Source: Flavobacterium sp. Root420
GTDB taxonomy: Bacteria > Bacteroidota > Bacteroidia > Flavobacteriales > Flavobacteriaceae
NCBI RefSeq assembly: GCF_001427905.1
Contig: NZ_LMEF01000005.1
Coordinates: forward strand, 27,194 to 91,193
DNA length: 64,000 nucleotides
Direction of reading: 5' to 3'
The notes under the pieces: model-generated
The model's input: only the letters and a program-made list of their open reading frames with translations
Database searches by the model: none
What the model was told of the DNA's origin: nothing
Shown here: one piece after another, positions 8,213 to 18,115 of the stretch
Layout of the letters: each line of letters opens with the position of its first letter
Position numbering within the stretch: the stretch's first letter is position 1
Program-made: the position numbers and the translations under genes

Positions 8213-9170
8213 ATAAAAGTCTTTTTCTATTAATTTCTAATAATTCTAAGGCTCTGGTTTTGAGTCTTTCGGGTTCAAGGATTGTGGCATAATCCCCAAA
8301 CATTAAAAACCAACGCGGAAAACCACTTTCGATGTCGCGACACATAAAAGTCATTTCTATCTGGCCATCAACTTCTTTTTGTGAAATATAACCGTGGTAT
8401 TTTCGCTCTGTTTCCAAATATCGGGCTATTTTCTTTTCGATTAAAAGTCTAACTTTTGTAGTCGGAATTGTTTCTGTTTTAGATAAATAAGTTTCTAAAG
8501 AATCATGTTCGATTGTAAAATCGCATTCGGTTTTCTGAATGCCATGAATTCTGTCGGTTCTGAATTGTCGGTAATCTTTCCTCAAATGACAATATCCCAA
8601 AAAGTACCAGTTATTATGATCATGAAAAACACCAACAGGCTCGATATTTCTTTTTGTGGTTTCGTCTTTTTCAACTGTTTTATAAGAAAGTAAAATTTGC
8701 TTTTTCTCCGCTATACTTTCAAAAAGAACAGACAAGGTATTAGGGGAATTATCATTGAACATAGGTTCTGCAGTTTGCATAACCACTTTTGATTCAATAT
8801 TCGATAGCCAGTCCTTATCGGTACTTCTCAAAACCGATTTTAACTTGAACATTGCCGATGCATAATGATTTCCTAAAGAAGGATCTGTAAATTTCTGCAT
8901 CAGTTTTTCCGCCGCAATAAAGCTGCTTACTTCTTCGCGCGTAAACATAACGGGAGGCAATCTATAACCGTCCATTAAAGCATAACCTACTCCGGCCTCA
9001 CTGTAAATTGGGACTCCGGATGCTTCCAAAGTCCGAATATCCCGGTAAATAGTTCGTAAACTAACTTCAAAGCGATTCGCCAATTCCTGTGCTTTTACAA
9101 TTTTTTTAGATTGTAATTGAATGAGGATAGCGACAATTCGGTCAAAACGTTTTGGAGATTCGTCAAGCAT
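8211..9170 (-). CDS. YafY/WYL-domain transcriptional regulator
   Basis: This 319-residue regulator has an N-terminal DeoR-type helix-turn-helix at about 20-55 (VKAQELANRFEVSLRTIYRD, followed by IRTLEASGVPIYSEAG) and a central WYL domain at about 140-215 (WYFLGYCHLRKDYRQFRTDR). A C-terminal extension typical of the YafY group follows. WYL domains sense nucleic acid or nucleotide ligands in several studied members, and the ligand here is unknown. The gene converges with two DinB-fold genes. In many bacteria YafY-type regulators sit beside DinB or glyoxalase-type genes, so a link is plausible but unproven. A promoter (TATCTTTG with a TTG 16 bases upstream) lies about 64 bases before the start. 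Confidence 0.85.
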   Translation of the reverse strand: MLDESPKRFDRIVAILIQLQSKKIVKAQELANRFEVSLRTIYRDIRTLEASGVPIYSEAGVGYALMDGYRLPPVMFTREEVSSFIAAEKLMQKFTDPSLGNHYASAMFKLKSVLRSTDKDWLSNIESKVVMQTAEPMFNDNSPNTLSVLFESIAEKKQILLSYKTVEKDETTKRNIEPVGVFHDHNNWYFLGYCHLRKDYRQFRTDRIHGIQKTECDFTIEHDSLETYLSKTETIPTTKVRLLIEKKIARYLETERKYHGYISQKEVDGQIEMTFMCRDIESGFPRWFLMFGDYATILEPERLKTRALELLEINRKRLL

Positions 9171-9819
9171 TTTTTTGAGGTACTAAGGTTCTGAGTTACT
9201 GTCCCGAAGCTTCGGGACTAAGATTTTAAGATTCAAAGATACAAAGGTTGACAGAAACAAGAAACCCGATCGTAAAAGTTATCGGATTAATAAAAAACCT
9301 CTGCTTGCTCACTTAGTTTTACCGCAAAGCACGCAAAGTTTTTTTGGTATGTTTGCAATGGCTTTATAAGTTCGCAAAGCTGTTTGTGGCGACCTTTGCG
9401 ATTAAACGATGAATATTGAGTTTTAAAATTGTAAGATTAAGGCTGTATTTTTTGCGTGGAAAATTATTTTAATCTCGAATAAATGCATTAAAAATCAGAT
9501 AGTTAAATATTTATATAAGTATTTACTTATTTTTTAAAAAGTAAAAATACTACTACGTAAGCAAATACCGACCATATTTAAATTTTGGAATTAAATTCTA
9601 CTTTTTATGAAAGTTATTGATACTATTTAGATTGTGAATTTAATTATTTGCTATTTTTAATCCTGCTGTAAATTCAATTTAGAAACAGAGAAACCTACAA
9701 ATCTGACTCTACTAATTGTTGCAGCACGTTCTTTTTGATCCGGACTTTACTAAAACATACATTTATCCAAAATAATGTATCCCGCTGAAGATTAATTTTA
9801 ACTTTTAACCCCAAATAAA
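9171..9819. other. intergenic region with palindromes and CGCAAAG repeats, no gene seen
   Basis: The first 90 bases hold the YafY promoter and the palindrome CCCGAAGCTTCGGG near 9203. From about 9320 to 9405 is a repeat rich in CGCAAAG words (ACCGCAAAGCACGCAAAG, TTCGCAAAGC, CCTTTGCGATTAAAC), also seen near 40324. The rest, to 9819, is very AT-rich, and no coding frame or RNA gene is supported. Confidence 0.6.
9234..9260 (-). promoter_or_regulatory. predicted promoter of the yafY-like gene
   Basis: On the minus strand TTG (9258-9260), a 16-base spacer and TATCTTTG (9234-9241) match the Bacteroidota TTG / TAnnTTTG promoter, about 64 bases upstream of the start codon. Confidence 0.55.
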
Positions 9820-10314
9820 ATGATTAGAAATTACACCTTTGACGAGACTTCTAAGAGATTTGAGCCTCATGATCACAAATGCGCCTACTGCAGACAAGCT
9901 GAAATGGAAAACATGAATGATTGTTATTTTGTACCTCTTATTGTTGAAGACGACAAAAGCAATATCGTTGTTTACAAATCAGTAGAATATTCAAAGATCT
10001 TAATCGGAATACCCAGATGCCATTCTTGCAAAGAAATTCATTACGATGCAAAGAATAAGGCCATTACCATTTCAATGGTTTCCGTTATCCTATTATTGGG
10101 TCTTTTACTTTATAATTTTGTGAATCTAAACACATTCGTATTTATGCTCGGAATTTTTACTGTTATTTTCGGAGGTATCTACGGATCAGCAAAATTAACA
10201 GAACGATATGTTGCCAATAAAGGAATTTATACGGTACAATACGGGGCCGAAACAAACGAAGTCGTTCGTAATCTCGTAATCTCAGGATGGACATTTAACA
10301 CCTCAATTGCATAA
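9820..10314 (+). CDS. membrane protein with N-terminal zinc-ribbon-like CxxC pairs, unknown function
   Basis: This is a 164-residue protein that I cannot assign to a named family. Two CxxC knuckles are visible, C21-A-Y-C24 and C67-H-S-C70, spaced as in a small zinc ribbon. Two hydrophobic helices follow, at about 85-105 and 108-126, and then a polar tail (about 130-164). The zinc-binding part and the tail would lie on the same side of the inner membrane, presumably cytoplasmic. No RBS of note is seen, as is common in this phylum. A strong hairpin with arms AACCCCCGATAAC follows the stop. It is monocistronic and convergent with the FN3-protein gene. No functional prediction is offered. Confidence 0.7.
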   Translation: MIRNYTFDETSKRFEPHDHKCAYCRQAEMENMNDCYFVPLIVEDDKSNIVVYKSVEYSKILIGIPRCHSCKEIHYDAKNKAITISMVSVILLLGLLLYNFVNLNTFVFMLGIFTVIFGGIYGSAKLTERYVANKGIYTVQYGAETNEVVRNLVISGWTFNTSIA

Positions 10315-10320
10315 AACAAA

Positions 10321-10349
10321 AACCCCCGATAACGAAGTTATCGGGGGTT
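10321..10349. terminator. bidirectional intrinsic terminator
   Basis: The arms AACCCCCGATAAC (10321-10333) and GTTATCGGGGGTT (10337-10349) are perfect around GAA, followed by a T-run on the plus strand and A-rich sequence on the other side. It sits between convergent genes. Confidence 0.9.
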
Positions 10350-10365
10350 TTTTGATTAGCAACTA

Positions 10366-13300
10366 TTAATATTTTATAAATTTCCTGAAAACTGATTTTT
10401 CTCCATCATTTAATTCAATAATATAAATCCCTGAGCCTATTTTACTAACGTCAAGGCCTGTTTCATTTATGATGCCTTCCTTGATGGTTTGGCCGGCCAC
10501 ATTTGTTATTTTGAAAAATGAAGTTGTATTTTCAGTTAGTTTTACAAACAATTTCTCATGAACTGGATTAGGATATAATTGATAGAAATTGTTTTTAGAA
10601 ATATCATGATCTTGTACAGAAAGATTATTCTGGATATTTACCGTATAATCTTCAACTTCTCCTAAAGCAAATATTTCGCAAGGGGATTGGGTTCCATTTC
10701 GTTTCATAGAAACTCTCATTCTTGTTGTGCCATTAATGGCCGTATTGGGAATGATGAAGTTTCCTGTTACCGATTGTGATGTTACAGTAGCTGAAGTCCA
10801 AACCAGTTCATTATCGTCCAAAAAATCATTGTCTGCATTTAGATCAATCCAGACAGCAAACACATTTGAATTGTTGTATGAAGTGTAGGTCTCAACTGTA
10901 ATTGTATTAGTCGCGCCTTTTGTTAAGTTTGTAGAAATTGCCGTGAAATCAGAATATCCTCCTGCTTCCCCTTTTGTAGTGTTATTTATAGTATTGAGAT
11001 GAACATTATTAATGTGTCCTTTTTCGGTATCTGTTCCTGCAGAAGTACAATATGCGATTGCTCTGGGAGGAGTTACTTTGATGATATTACTGGCTTCAGA
11101 CAAATTTTTTACTCTGTCTTTAGCCTTTACAGAGAAGGAATATTCTTTTTCTGATGTCAGGTTATTGATTGTATACGTTGTTGTTGAAGTGCTTCCAATT
11201 AACCAAGTGTCATGGTAAATCTCATAACTGGTTACACCTATATTGTCTGTTGATGGTGTCCATGATAATGTGGTTGCCGTTGAAGTAGTTTCTACAGCCT
11301 TGAGATTTGTTGGTGCTGTTGGAGGTGTCGAATCTTCTGGTAACGTATCAACTATCACATTCTTGCTTGCATCAGATAAATTTCCGTCAGCATCTTTTGC
11401 TTTTACAGTAAACGAATATCTTTTCTCATCTATTAAGTTGGTAAAAATATAAGTCGTATTTGTTGTTGAAGCAAATAGAATAGTATCCAGATAATAAATG
11501 TTATAACCCGTAACTCCGACATTATCAGTTGCAGCCATCCATGATAATGTGGTTCCGTTTTTAGTAGTGTTTGTAGCCACAAGATTTGTAGGTGCTGTTG
11601 GCGGAATTACATCCAGTGACAGAGTTGTTATCGAAATTTGATTGCTTGAAGCAGAAATGTTCCCAGCTTCATCTTTTGCTTTAACTGAAAAAGAATATTT
11701 TGTTCCCAAAGTTAAACCGGTTACGGCAAAATTTGTTGAAGAAGTAGTTCCAATAATTGTGTTTTCCTTATAAATATTATAACCCGTTACCCCAATATTA
11801 TCTGTTGATGCATTCCACAACAAATTGATTGCAGTTTTAGTAATATCAGAAGCTGTTAAGTTTAAGGGAGCACTTGGAACAGTAAGATCCGCTGGCAATG
11901 TTGTTACGGAAACAGCATTACTTGCCTGAGAAATATTCTGAGCGTAATCTTTTGCTTTAATGCTAAATGAATAACCCGTTTTTGCACTCAATAATTTTAC
12001 GGTAAAATTCGTCAAAGTTGTAGTTCCAATTAATGTGATTCCTTCGTAAATTTCATATTCCGTAACCGCAATATTATCTGTTGATGACGCCCATGATAAT
12101 TCTGTAGTTGATGCTGTTGTATTTGAAGCCACAAGGTTTAAAGGAGCTGTTGGGGCTTCATATTCTATTATAGGATCTTTAATGTCTAATATATAGTCTT
12201 CAATTTCGCCATTATGAAACATTTCACAAGGAGCAGGAATTCCATTTTCTTTTAAAGCAATTCTCATTTTTGATCTTCCTGCCGTTGCGGTAATAGGAAT
12301 TGTAAATTTTTTAATTGCTGTAAATGATTGGGCTGTAATAGTTGTGCTATAAATTAGTTCTCCGGCATCATCGAAGTCTTTGTCTCCATTTAAATCAATC
12401 CAAAACGCTAAACCGCTGGGTTTTGTGCCAGAATAGTATTTTGAAACGGTTATACTTATCGTATTTTCCTGCCCGGGAATTACAAATCCTCCTGTACTTT
12501 TAAAATCATTATACATTTGTACAGCTCCTAATTCTGAAGCTGAATTATTGATTTTTCCAAGAGTAACATTAGAAATCGTGTCATTGTTTTGTGCGGTACT
12601 GCCTGGAATACAATATTTTGGTAAAGTAATAGTACTTACTGTAAGAGCATTGCTTGTCTTTTCGTTTGATCCTGAATCATATGCTTTTACAGTAAAAAGG
12701 TATGCTGTACCTTCTTTTAAATTTTTAATATCATAACTGGTTATGCTTTCATCCACATTGGCAATAAGAATCGCTCCATTATAAATGCTATATGATTTAA
12801 TATATTGATCATCTGTTGCTTTATCCCAAGATAATGTTGTGGATATTGTAGTAGTATTGTTTGCTCGCAGATTTGTTGGTGCAGTTGGAAGTACATTGTC
12901 TATTAATGTTTTTACCAATACGGCATTGCTTTTTATTGAGCTTTGTGCTTCGCTGTCTATAGCTTCAACTTGAAATGAATAATTTGTATTGTTTATTAGA
13001 TGTGAAACAGTATAAGTTGGAACACTAACAAATGCAACAAATGCAGAATTTTGAGTTATTTTATACTTAATACCGCCAGCGTTATTTGTTGAAGGATTCC
13101 AGGATAAAGTAACTTTTGTCGGAGTAATATCTGATGTTGTAAGAGCTGTTGGTACTGTAGGTGGTGCATCAGTTAAAGTTTTTATTATAACCGGCACACT
13201 TGAAACTGAAAGGTCACCATTTGTATTTTTAGATTTTACAGTAAATAGATAACTTGTTGCCTGACTCAATCCGTTAACAATGAAGTTAGTTGTTGCAGAT

Positions 13301-15156
13301 GTTCCTATTAATACAGATTCCTGGTATATTTCGTAATTACTAATATTTGAATTGTTTACCGGACCCGCCCATGATAAATTGGTTGTTGAAGGGCTGGTTT
13401 CAGAAGCTGTCAGATTTGTAGGAGCATTAGGACCATTAATGCTGGTAATATTATTTAAAATATTTATAGTATAGTCTTCTGTTTCGCCATAATTGTAAGT
13501 TCCTGTATAATCCCCACAAGGATAAGGTATTCCAACTGCATCATCTCTAATTATAACTCTCATCCGGGTAGTTCCGGTAATTGCAGTTTCTGGCACTACA
13601 AAAGTTCCCACTACAGGTGATTCCTTAGTAACAATCTGATTCCATACCATCTCACCTGCATCATAGAAATCCTTATCTCCGTTATAGTCAATCCACACAG
13701 CATATCGCTGTCCAAATTCAGTCTGACCCTTAAACTTTTCACGAGGCTTAATAGTGATTAAACTTACTTCGCCCTTTTTTAAGTCGGTGGAAAGGTTGGT
13801 ATTATCACTGTAATGATTATTTGATGTATTACCAGAATAGTCAATTGATCCTATTTTTACTCTTGTAATTAACATCGCTAAAACCTGACTAAATCCAACA
13901 GAAACACAATATGCAGGGATTTGTTGAAGTGTAGTTACTGTAATGGTATTACTTTCTGTAGAAATGTTTTCCTGAACATCTATACCTTTTACAGAAAAAT
14001 TGTAGATTGTATTTGGCGTTAATCCAGAAATTTTAAAGCTTGTGGCTGTTGAAGAAGCAATAAAATCATTTCCATTGTAAATTTTATATCCAGCAACTAT
14101 TTTATTGTCAGTTGAAGCGTTCCAGGATAGATTTGCTGATGTATCACTTATTTCAGATGCAATTAAGGAAGTAGGCGCGGTCGGCGAAATCGCATCAAGA
14201 GTTTCGCACACAATTGAAAGTGTTGCATTGGAAGTATTTCCAGCAGCATCTCTTGCTTTTACAGAATATGAATAAAAATTATTCGATGTTAGCCCTGTTA
14301 CAGTATAGCTCGTTTTAGTTGTACTAGCTACTAATAAGTTTTGTCCCTGATAAATATCATACCCGATAACTCCTTCGCTGTCGGTTGAAGCATTCCAGGA
14401 TAAGTTTAGAGAAGTTTTTGTAATTTCAGAAGCGACAAGGCTTGTCGGAACGGTTGGAGCTATAATGTCAAGTGCCTTAACGATAACAATATTACTTTCT
14501 AAAGAGCTATTTCCTGCTGCATCTGTAGCTTTAATTGAAAAATTATAGGTAGTCGCTTGTTTTAAATCTTTGACATTAAAAGTTTTAGTGGATCCGTCTA
14601 CTGTACCTAATAAAGTAAATGTATTATTGTATATAGAGTAACCCGTAACACCAATATTATCAGTAGAACCGCTCCACGATAAATTAACGGAAGTTGCTGT
14701 TATATCAGTTGCTGTCAGATTTGTAGGAGATGTAGGCGTAGTACCATCAGGAGTCGTAATAATAATCAAATTACTTGATAGCGAAGTGTTTCCTGCCGCA
14801 TCTTTTGCTTTTACACTAAACGTGTAGGTAGTTAATTCTGTTAATCCTTTGATTTGAAAATAGGGTTCATATTGTTTTGATGTACCTATAAGTACAGATC
14901 CATTATAGATTTCATAGGAGACAACGCCAACATTATCACTTGAACTCACCCATTGTATATTGCAAGATGTTGCAAAGGTTTGATATGCTCTTGCATTCGT
15001 TGGTGCCGTCGGAGCTTCCAAATCTGAGGTTTGATAAGAAATTACATTTTCAAAAAGAGAAGCAGTAGATAAAGATTTTGCCTCTGAAAATAATGGTATT
15101 ACAATTAAAATCACTAAAACTACGGTAATTTTTTTTTTGAGTAAAGTTTGCTTCAT
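10366..15156 (-). CDS. giant secreted FN3/GEVED multidomain protein with type A T9SS sorting domain
   Basis: This is a 1596-residue exported protein. A signal peptide (about 1-26) is followed by four fibronectin type III domains, a GEVED domain ending near GETEDYTINI, three more FN3 domains, a second GEVED domain (GEIEDYILDI), four FN3 domains, a third GEVED domain (GEVEDYTVNI), and a C-terminal type A sorting domain (YQLYPNPVHEKLFVKL to FRKFIKY). That makes eleven FN3 and three GEVED modules. FN3 units share SxxTNLSWxxSTDNIGVxGY and AKDAAGNxS signatures. GEVED domains carry the aspartate-rich WIDLNGDKDFDDAGEL loop, likely Ca-binding. The product should be exported by the type IX system and anchored or released. 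The architecture suggests an adhesin or matrix component, and no catalytic domain was found. The high internal repetition makes domain number prone to change by recombination. Confidence 0.88.
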   Translation of the reverse strand: MKQTLLKKKITVVLVILIVIPLFSEAKSLSTASLFENVISYQTSDLEAPTAPTNARAYQTFATSCNIQWVSSSDNVGVVSYEIYNGSVLIGTSKQYEPYFQIKGLTELTTYTFSVKAKDAAGNTSLSSNLIIITTPDGTTPTSPTNLTATDITATSVNLSWSGSTDNIGVTGYSIYNNTFTLLGTVDGSTKTFNVKDLKQATTYNFSIKATDAAGNSSLESNIVIVKALDIIAPTVPTSLVASEITKTSLNLSWNASTDSEGVIGYDIYQGQNLLVASTTKTSYTVTGLTSNNFYSYSVKARDAAGNTSNATLSIVCETLDAISPTAPTSLIASEISDTSANLSWNASTDNKIVAGYKIYNGNDFIASSTATSFKISGLTPNTIYNFSVKGIDVQENISTESNTITVTTLQQIPAYCVSVGFSQVLAMLITRVKIGSIDYSGNTSNNHYSDNTNLSTDLKKGEVSLITIKPREKFKGQTEFGQRYAVWIDYNGDKDFYDAGEMVWNQIVTKESPVVGTFVVPETAITGTTRMRVIIRDDAVGIPYPCGDYTGTYNYGETEDYTINILNNITSINGPNAPTNLTASETSPSTTNLSWAGPVNNSNISNYEIYQESVLIGTSATTNFIVNGLSQATSYLFTVKSKNTNGDLSVSSVPVIIKTLTDAPPTVPTALTTSDITPTKVTLSWNPSTNNAGGIKYKITQNSAFVAFVSVPTYTVSHLINNTNYSFQVEAIDSEAQSSIKSNAVLVKTLIDNVLPTAPTNLRANNTTTISTTLSWDKATDDQYIKSYSIYNGAILIANVDESITSYDIKNLKEGTAYLFTVKAYDSGSNEKTSNALTVSTITLPKYCIPGSTAQNNDTISNVTLGKINNSASELGAVQMYNDFKSTGGFVIPGQENTISITVSKYYSGTKPSGLAFWIDLNGDKDFDDAGELIYSTTITAQSFTAIKKFTIPITATAGRSKMRIALKENGIPAPCEMFHNGEIEDYILDIKDPIIEYEAPTAPLNLVASNTTASTTELSWASSTDNIAVTEYEIYEGITLIGTTTLTNFTVKLLSAKTGYSFSIKAKDYAQNISQASNAVSVTTLPADLTVPSAPLNLTASDITKTAINLLWNASTDNIGVTGYNIYKENTIIGTTSSTNFAVTGLTLGTKYSFSVKAKDEAGNISASSNQISITTLSLDVIPPTAPTNLVATNTTKNGTTLSWMAATDNVGVTGYNIYYLDTILFASTTNTTYIFTNLIDEKRYSFTVKAKDADGNLSDASKNVIVDTLPEDSTPPTAPTNLKAVETTSTATTLSWTPSTDNIGVTSYEIYHDTWLIGSTSTTTYTINNLTSEKEYSFSVKAKDRVKNLSEASNIIKVTPPRAIAYCTSAGTDTEKGHINNVHLNTINNTTKGEAGGYSDFTAISTNLTKGATNTITVETYTSYNNSNVFAVWIDLNADNDFLDDNELVWTSATVTSQSVTGNFIIPNTAINGTTRMRVSMKRNGTQSPCEIFALGEVEDYTVNIQNNLSVQDHDISKNNFYQLYPNPVHEKLFVKLTENTTSFFKITNVAGQTIKEGIINETGLDVSKIGSGIYIIELNDGEKSVFRKFIKY

Positions 15157-15320
15157 ATACTGTCTTTAAACTAATGTTTTTGTTTTTTCAATTTTTTATG
15201 TGCTAAAAAAGAGCATTTGATTTTTGTAGTAAATGTATTTCTTTTTATATTCATATAGAATATTTATTTTAAGATAAAAATATGACAAATGGTTTAGATT
15301 TTAGAATAACCTTAAATTAG

Positions 15321-15355
15321 AAAACAAAAAACCCAACAACTTGCGTCATTGGGTT
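15321..15355 (-). terminator. intrinsic terminator of lepA
   Basis: On the minus strand the stem AACCCAA / TTGGGTT (15349-15355 with 15330-15336) is followed by TTTTTTGTTTT. It lies about 40 bases past the lepA stop. Confidence 0.75.
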
Positions 15356-15396
15356 AAGTCTATATTCCTGACTCTTTATTCTATATTCTAAAAAAA

Positions 15397-17193
15397 CTAG
15401 TCGTTCAATTTCAAAACAGCCATAAAAGCTTCTTGTGGAATCTCAACGTTTCCAACCTGTCTCATACGTTTTTTACCTTTTTTCTGTTTTTCAAGCAATT
15501 TACGCTTACGCGAAATATCTCCACCATAACATTTTGCGGTAACGTCTTTACGAAGTGCTTTAATCGTTTCACGAGCGATAATTTTAGCTCCAATTGCTGC
15601 CTGAATCGGGATGTCAAATTGTTGTCTTGGAATCAATTCGCGTAATTTCTCGGTCATTTTTTTACCGATGTTATAAGCGTTGTCTTCGTGAATAAGAGCT
15701 GAAAGTGCATCAACCGTTTGTGCGTTCAAAAGTACATCCAGTTTTACTAATTTAGAAGTTCTCATTCCGATTGGAGAGTAGTCAAAAGAAGCATAACCTT
15801 TAGAAACTGTTTTTAAACGATCGTAAAAATCGAATACAATCTCGGCCAAAGGCATATCAAAATTTAGTTCCACTCTTTCAGTAGTCAAATACGTTTGATT
15901 GGTAATTTGACCACGTTTTTCAATACACAAACTCATTACGTTTCCAACAAAATCAGATTTTGTAATGATGGTTGCTTTAATATAAGGTTCTTCAACTCTG
16001 TCTAAACGAGATGGTTCAGGTAAGTCAGAAGGATTGTTTACAACAAATGGAGTTTCAGGATCTTTTTTGGTATAAGCCAAATATGAAACGTTAGGAACTG
16101 TAGTAATTACAGTCATATCGAACTCACGCTCTAAACGTTCCTGGATAATTTCCATGTGGAGCATTCCTAAGAATCCGCAACGGAAACCAAATCCTAACGC
16201 TGCAGAACTTTCAGGTGTAAAAACTAATGAAGCATCATTCAATTGCAGTTTCTCCATAGAAGAACGCAAATCTTCATAATCTTCAGTGTCAACTGGATAA
16301 ATTCCGGCGAAAACCATTGGTTTTACATCCTCAAAACCAGTAATCATATTAGTAGTTGGCGTTTTGGCATCCGTTAGAGTATCACCCACTTTTACCTCTT
16401 TGGCTTCTTTAATTCCAGAAATTAAATAACCAACATCACCTGCAGAAATAACATTTTTAGGAACCTGATTTAATTTTAAAGTTCCAATTTCGTCAGCAAA
16501 ATATTCATTTCCAGTGGCCATGAATTTAATTTTTTGCCCTTTTTTAATTTGTCCGTTTTTAACTCGGAAAATAACTTCAATTCCACGAAACGGATTATAA
16601 TGTGAATCGAAAATCAATGCCTGTAAAGGCTCATCCACATTTCCTGATGGTGGTGGGATTTTTTCGATAATGGCTGCCAAAATATTTTCAACTCCAAAAC
16701 CTGTTTTTCCGGATGCATGAATAATATCTTCTAATTTACATCCTAATAAATCGATAATATCATCACTAACTTCTTCCGGGTTAGCACTTGGTAAATCAAC
16801 TTTATTCAAAACCGGAATAATTTCCAGGTCATTCTCTAAAGCCAAATATAAATTCGAGATCGTTTGTGCCTGAATACTTTGTGCAGCATCAACAATCAAA
16901 AGCGCACCTTCACAAGCGGCAATAGATCGTGAAACTTCATATGAAAAGTCAACGTGACCAGGAGTGTCAATTAAATTTAAAATATATTCCTCGCCTTTAT
17001 AAGTATATTCCATTTGTATGGCGTGACTTTTAATGGTGATTCCACGCTCGCGCTCCAGGTCCATGTTGTCAAGCAATTGTGCTTTTTCTTCACGAGCTGT
17101 AACGGTTTGTGTAGCGCCCAATAATCGGTCTGCCAATGTACTTTTACCGTGGTCAATGTGTGCAATAATGCAAAAGTTACGTATCTTCTTCAT
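15397..17193 (-). CDS. lepA: elongation factor 4 (LepA), ribosome back-translocating GTPase
   Basis: This 598-residue translational GTPase has the usual LepA length. The G1 motif AHIDHGKST is at about 11-19, with DTPGHVDF (G3) near 76 and NKVDLPSA (G4) near 130. Then come the EF-G-like domains II, III and V, and the LepA-specific C-terminal domain with [17 protein letters not shown]. LepA binds the ribosome and helps translation under ionic or other stress. The start [17 protein letters not shown] matches the family, with only a short lead before the G1 loop. The gene stands alone, with a hairpin terminator after the stop and a TATCTTTG promoter box about 95 bases upstream. Confidence 0.97.
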   Translation of the reverse strand: MKKIRNFCIIAHIDHGKSTLADRLLGATQTVTAREEKAQLLDNMDLERERGITIKSHAIQMEYTYKGEEYILNLIDTPGHVDFSYEVSRSIAACEGALLIVDAAQSIQAQTISNLYLALENDLEIIPVLNKVDLPSANPEEVSDDIIDLLGCKLEDIIHASGKTGFGVENILAAIIEKIPPPSGNVDEPLQALIFDSHYNPFRGIEVIFRVKNGQIKKGQKIKFMATGNEYFADEIGTLKLNQVPKNVISAGDVGYLISGIKEAKEVKVGDTLTDAKTPTTNMITGFEDVKPMVFAGIYPVDTEDYEDLRSSMEKLQLNDASLVFTPESSAALGFGFRCGFLGMLHMEIIQERLEREFDMTVITTVPNVSYLAYTKKDPETPFVVNNPSDLPEPSRLDRVEEPYIKATIITKSDFVGNVMSLCIEKRGQITNQTYLTTERVELNFDMPLAEIVFDFYDRLKTVSKGYASFDYSPIGMRTSKLVKLDVLLNAQTVDALSALIHEDNAYNIGKKMTEKLRELIPRQQFDIPIQAAIGAKIIARETIKALRKDVTAKCYGGDISRKRKLLEKQKKGKKRMRQVGNVEIPQEAFMAVLKLND

Positions 17194-17284
17194 TTTAATA
17201 TATCAATTCTCTTATGCGAGTTTAAGTATTTTCTGGGTATAATTTTGCCCTGTAACAACTGCTTTTGAGCATGTTATTAAGGCG

Positions 17285-17292
17285 CAAAGATA
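17285..17292 (-). promoter_or_regulatory. predicted -7 box for lepA
   Basis: TATCTTTG on the minus strand fits TAnnTTTG. The -33 element is not obvious, and the implied leader is about 85-90 bases. Confidence 0.45.
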
Positions 17293-17357
17293 GCGGAAAG
17301 TTTTGGATTCTGGAATGTAGTTGTCTGATTGTTGGATTCTGAAATTTAAAAAGCGCT

Positions 17358-18095
17358 TTAAAACTCAAAATTAAATCCTTTTTCGGTCAGTTTCTTGTAA
17401 ATATCCGGATCAAATTTGTACAATTTTGCGGCTCTGTGCGAGACATCTTGTTGTTTTTCATCTAAGGCAACCAACAATTTCATATGCAGAATTTTTCTTC
17501 TGAAATTAGATTTTTCCAATTCAATTCCTAATATCTCTTCATACAAATGCATTAATTGCAGTAAAGTGAATTTTTCAGGCAAAAGATTGAATCCAATTGG
17601 CGCCTGACGAACTCTGTTACGAAGTTGCATTAAACTAAATTCGAGGATTTCATTGTGGTCAAAAATCAAATCCGGAATGTCGTTGATCTTATACCATTTG
17701 GCCTCTCGCAGCGTAAAACCGGCTTTAATATTATAATCTTCGCGATTTACCAAAGTATAGTAACCAATAGTGACAACCCTTCTGTCCAAAACACGTTTTG
17801 GGTCAGTAAAAGCTTTTAGCTGTTCCAGATAAATATTGTCAAGACTTGTCAATTCGTATAAAACACGTTGTGCGGCATCATCAGCGCTTTCTTCTTTTTT
17901 TATCCATCCCCCAAGAAGTCCCCATTTTCCAACACTTTCTCCTTCGGCATGTTGTACTAACAGCACTTCAAGGCTTGCCTTATTAAATCCAAATATAACG
18001 CAGTCAACCGTAATACCTTCAATAGCTGGTTTTATGATTTCTGTCGTTGCGTTGCTATCAGCGTCGCTATTATTTCTATTAGGTAAAATTGTCAT
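17358..18095 (-). CDS. Nudix-fold transcriptional regulator, NrtR/AraR type, degenerate Nudix box (paralogue 2)
   Basis: This 245-residue protein has a Nudix domain (about 25-160) followed by a C-terminal winged-helix DNA-binding domain (about 170-245, from APIGFNLLPEKFTLLQLMHL to KLTEKGFNFEF). The Nudix signature is decayed: where the family has RExxEE the sequence reads RVLYELTSL, so the catalytic glutamates are missing and hydrolase activity is unlikely. In Bacteroidota, such non-catalytic Nudix regulators control sugar genes (arabinose AraR is the studied case) and sense a sugar-related ligand. It is 20 bases downstream of a close paralogue, and both precede and diverge from the SusC/D glycan locus. 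That makes them the best candidates for its regulators. The C-terminal domains of the two are nearly identical over about 75 residues, pointing to tandem duplication. Confidence 0.85.
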   Translation of the reverse strand: MTILPNRNNSDADSNATTEIIKPAIEGITVDCVIFGFNKASLEVLLVQHAEGESVGKWGLLGGWIKKEESADDAAQRVLYELTSLDNIYLEQLKAFTDPKRVLDRRVVTIGYYTLVNREDYNIKAGFTLREAKWYKINDIPDLIFDHNEILEFSLMQLRNRVRQAPIGFNLLPEKFTLLQLMHLYEEILGIELEKSNFRRKILHMKLLVALDEKQQDVSHRAAKLYKFDPDIYKKLTEKGFNFEF

Positions 18096-18115
18096 GGATG
18101 CCTTATAAGCTTGGG

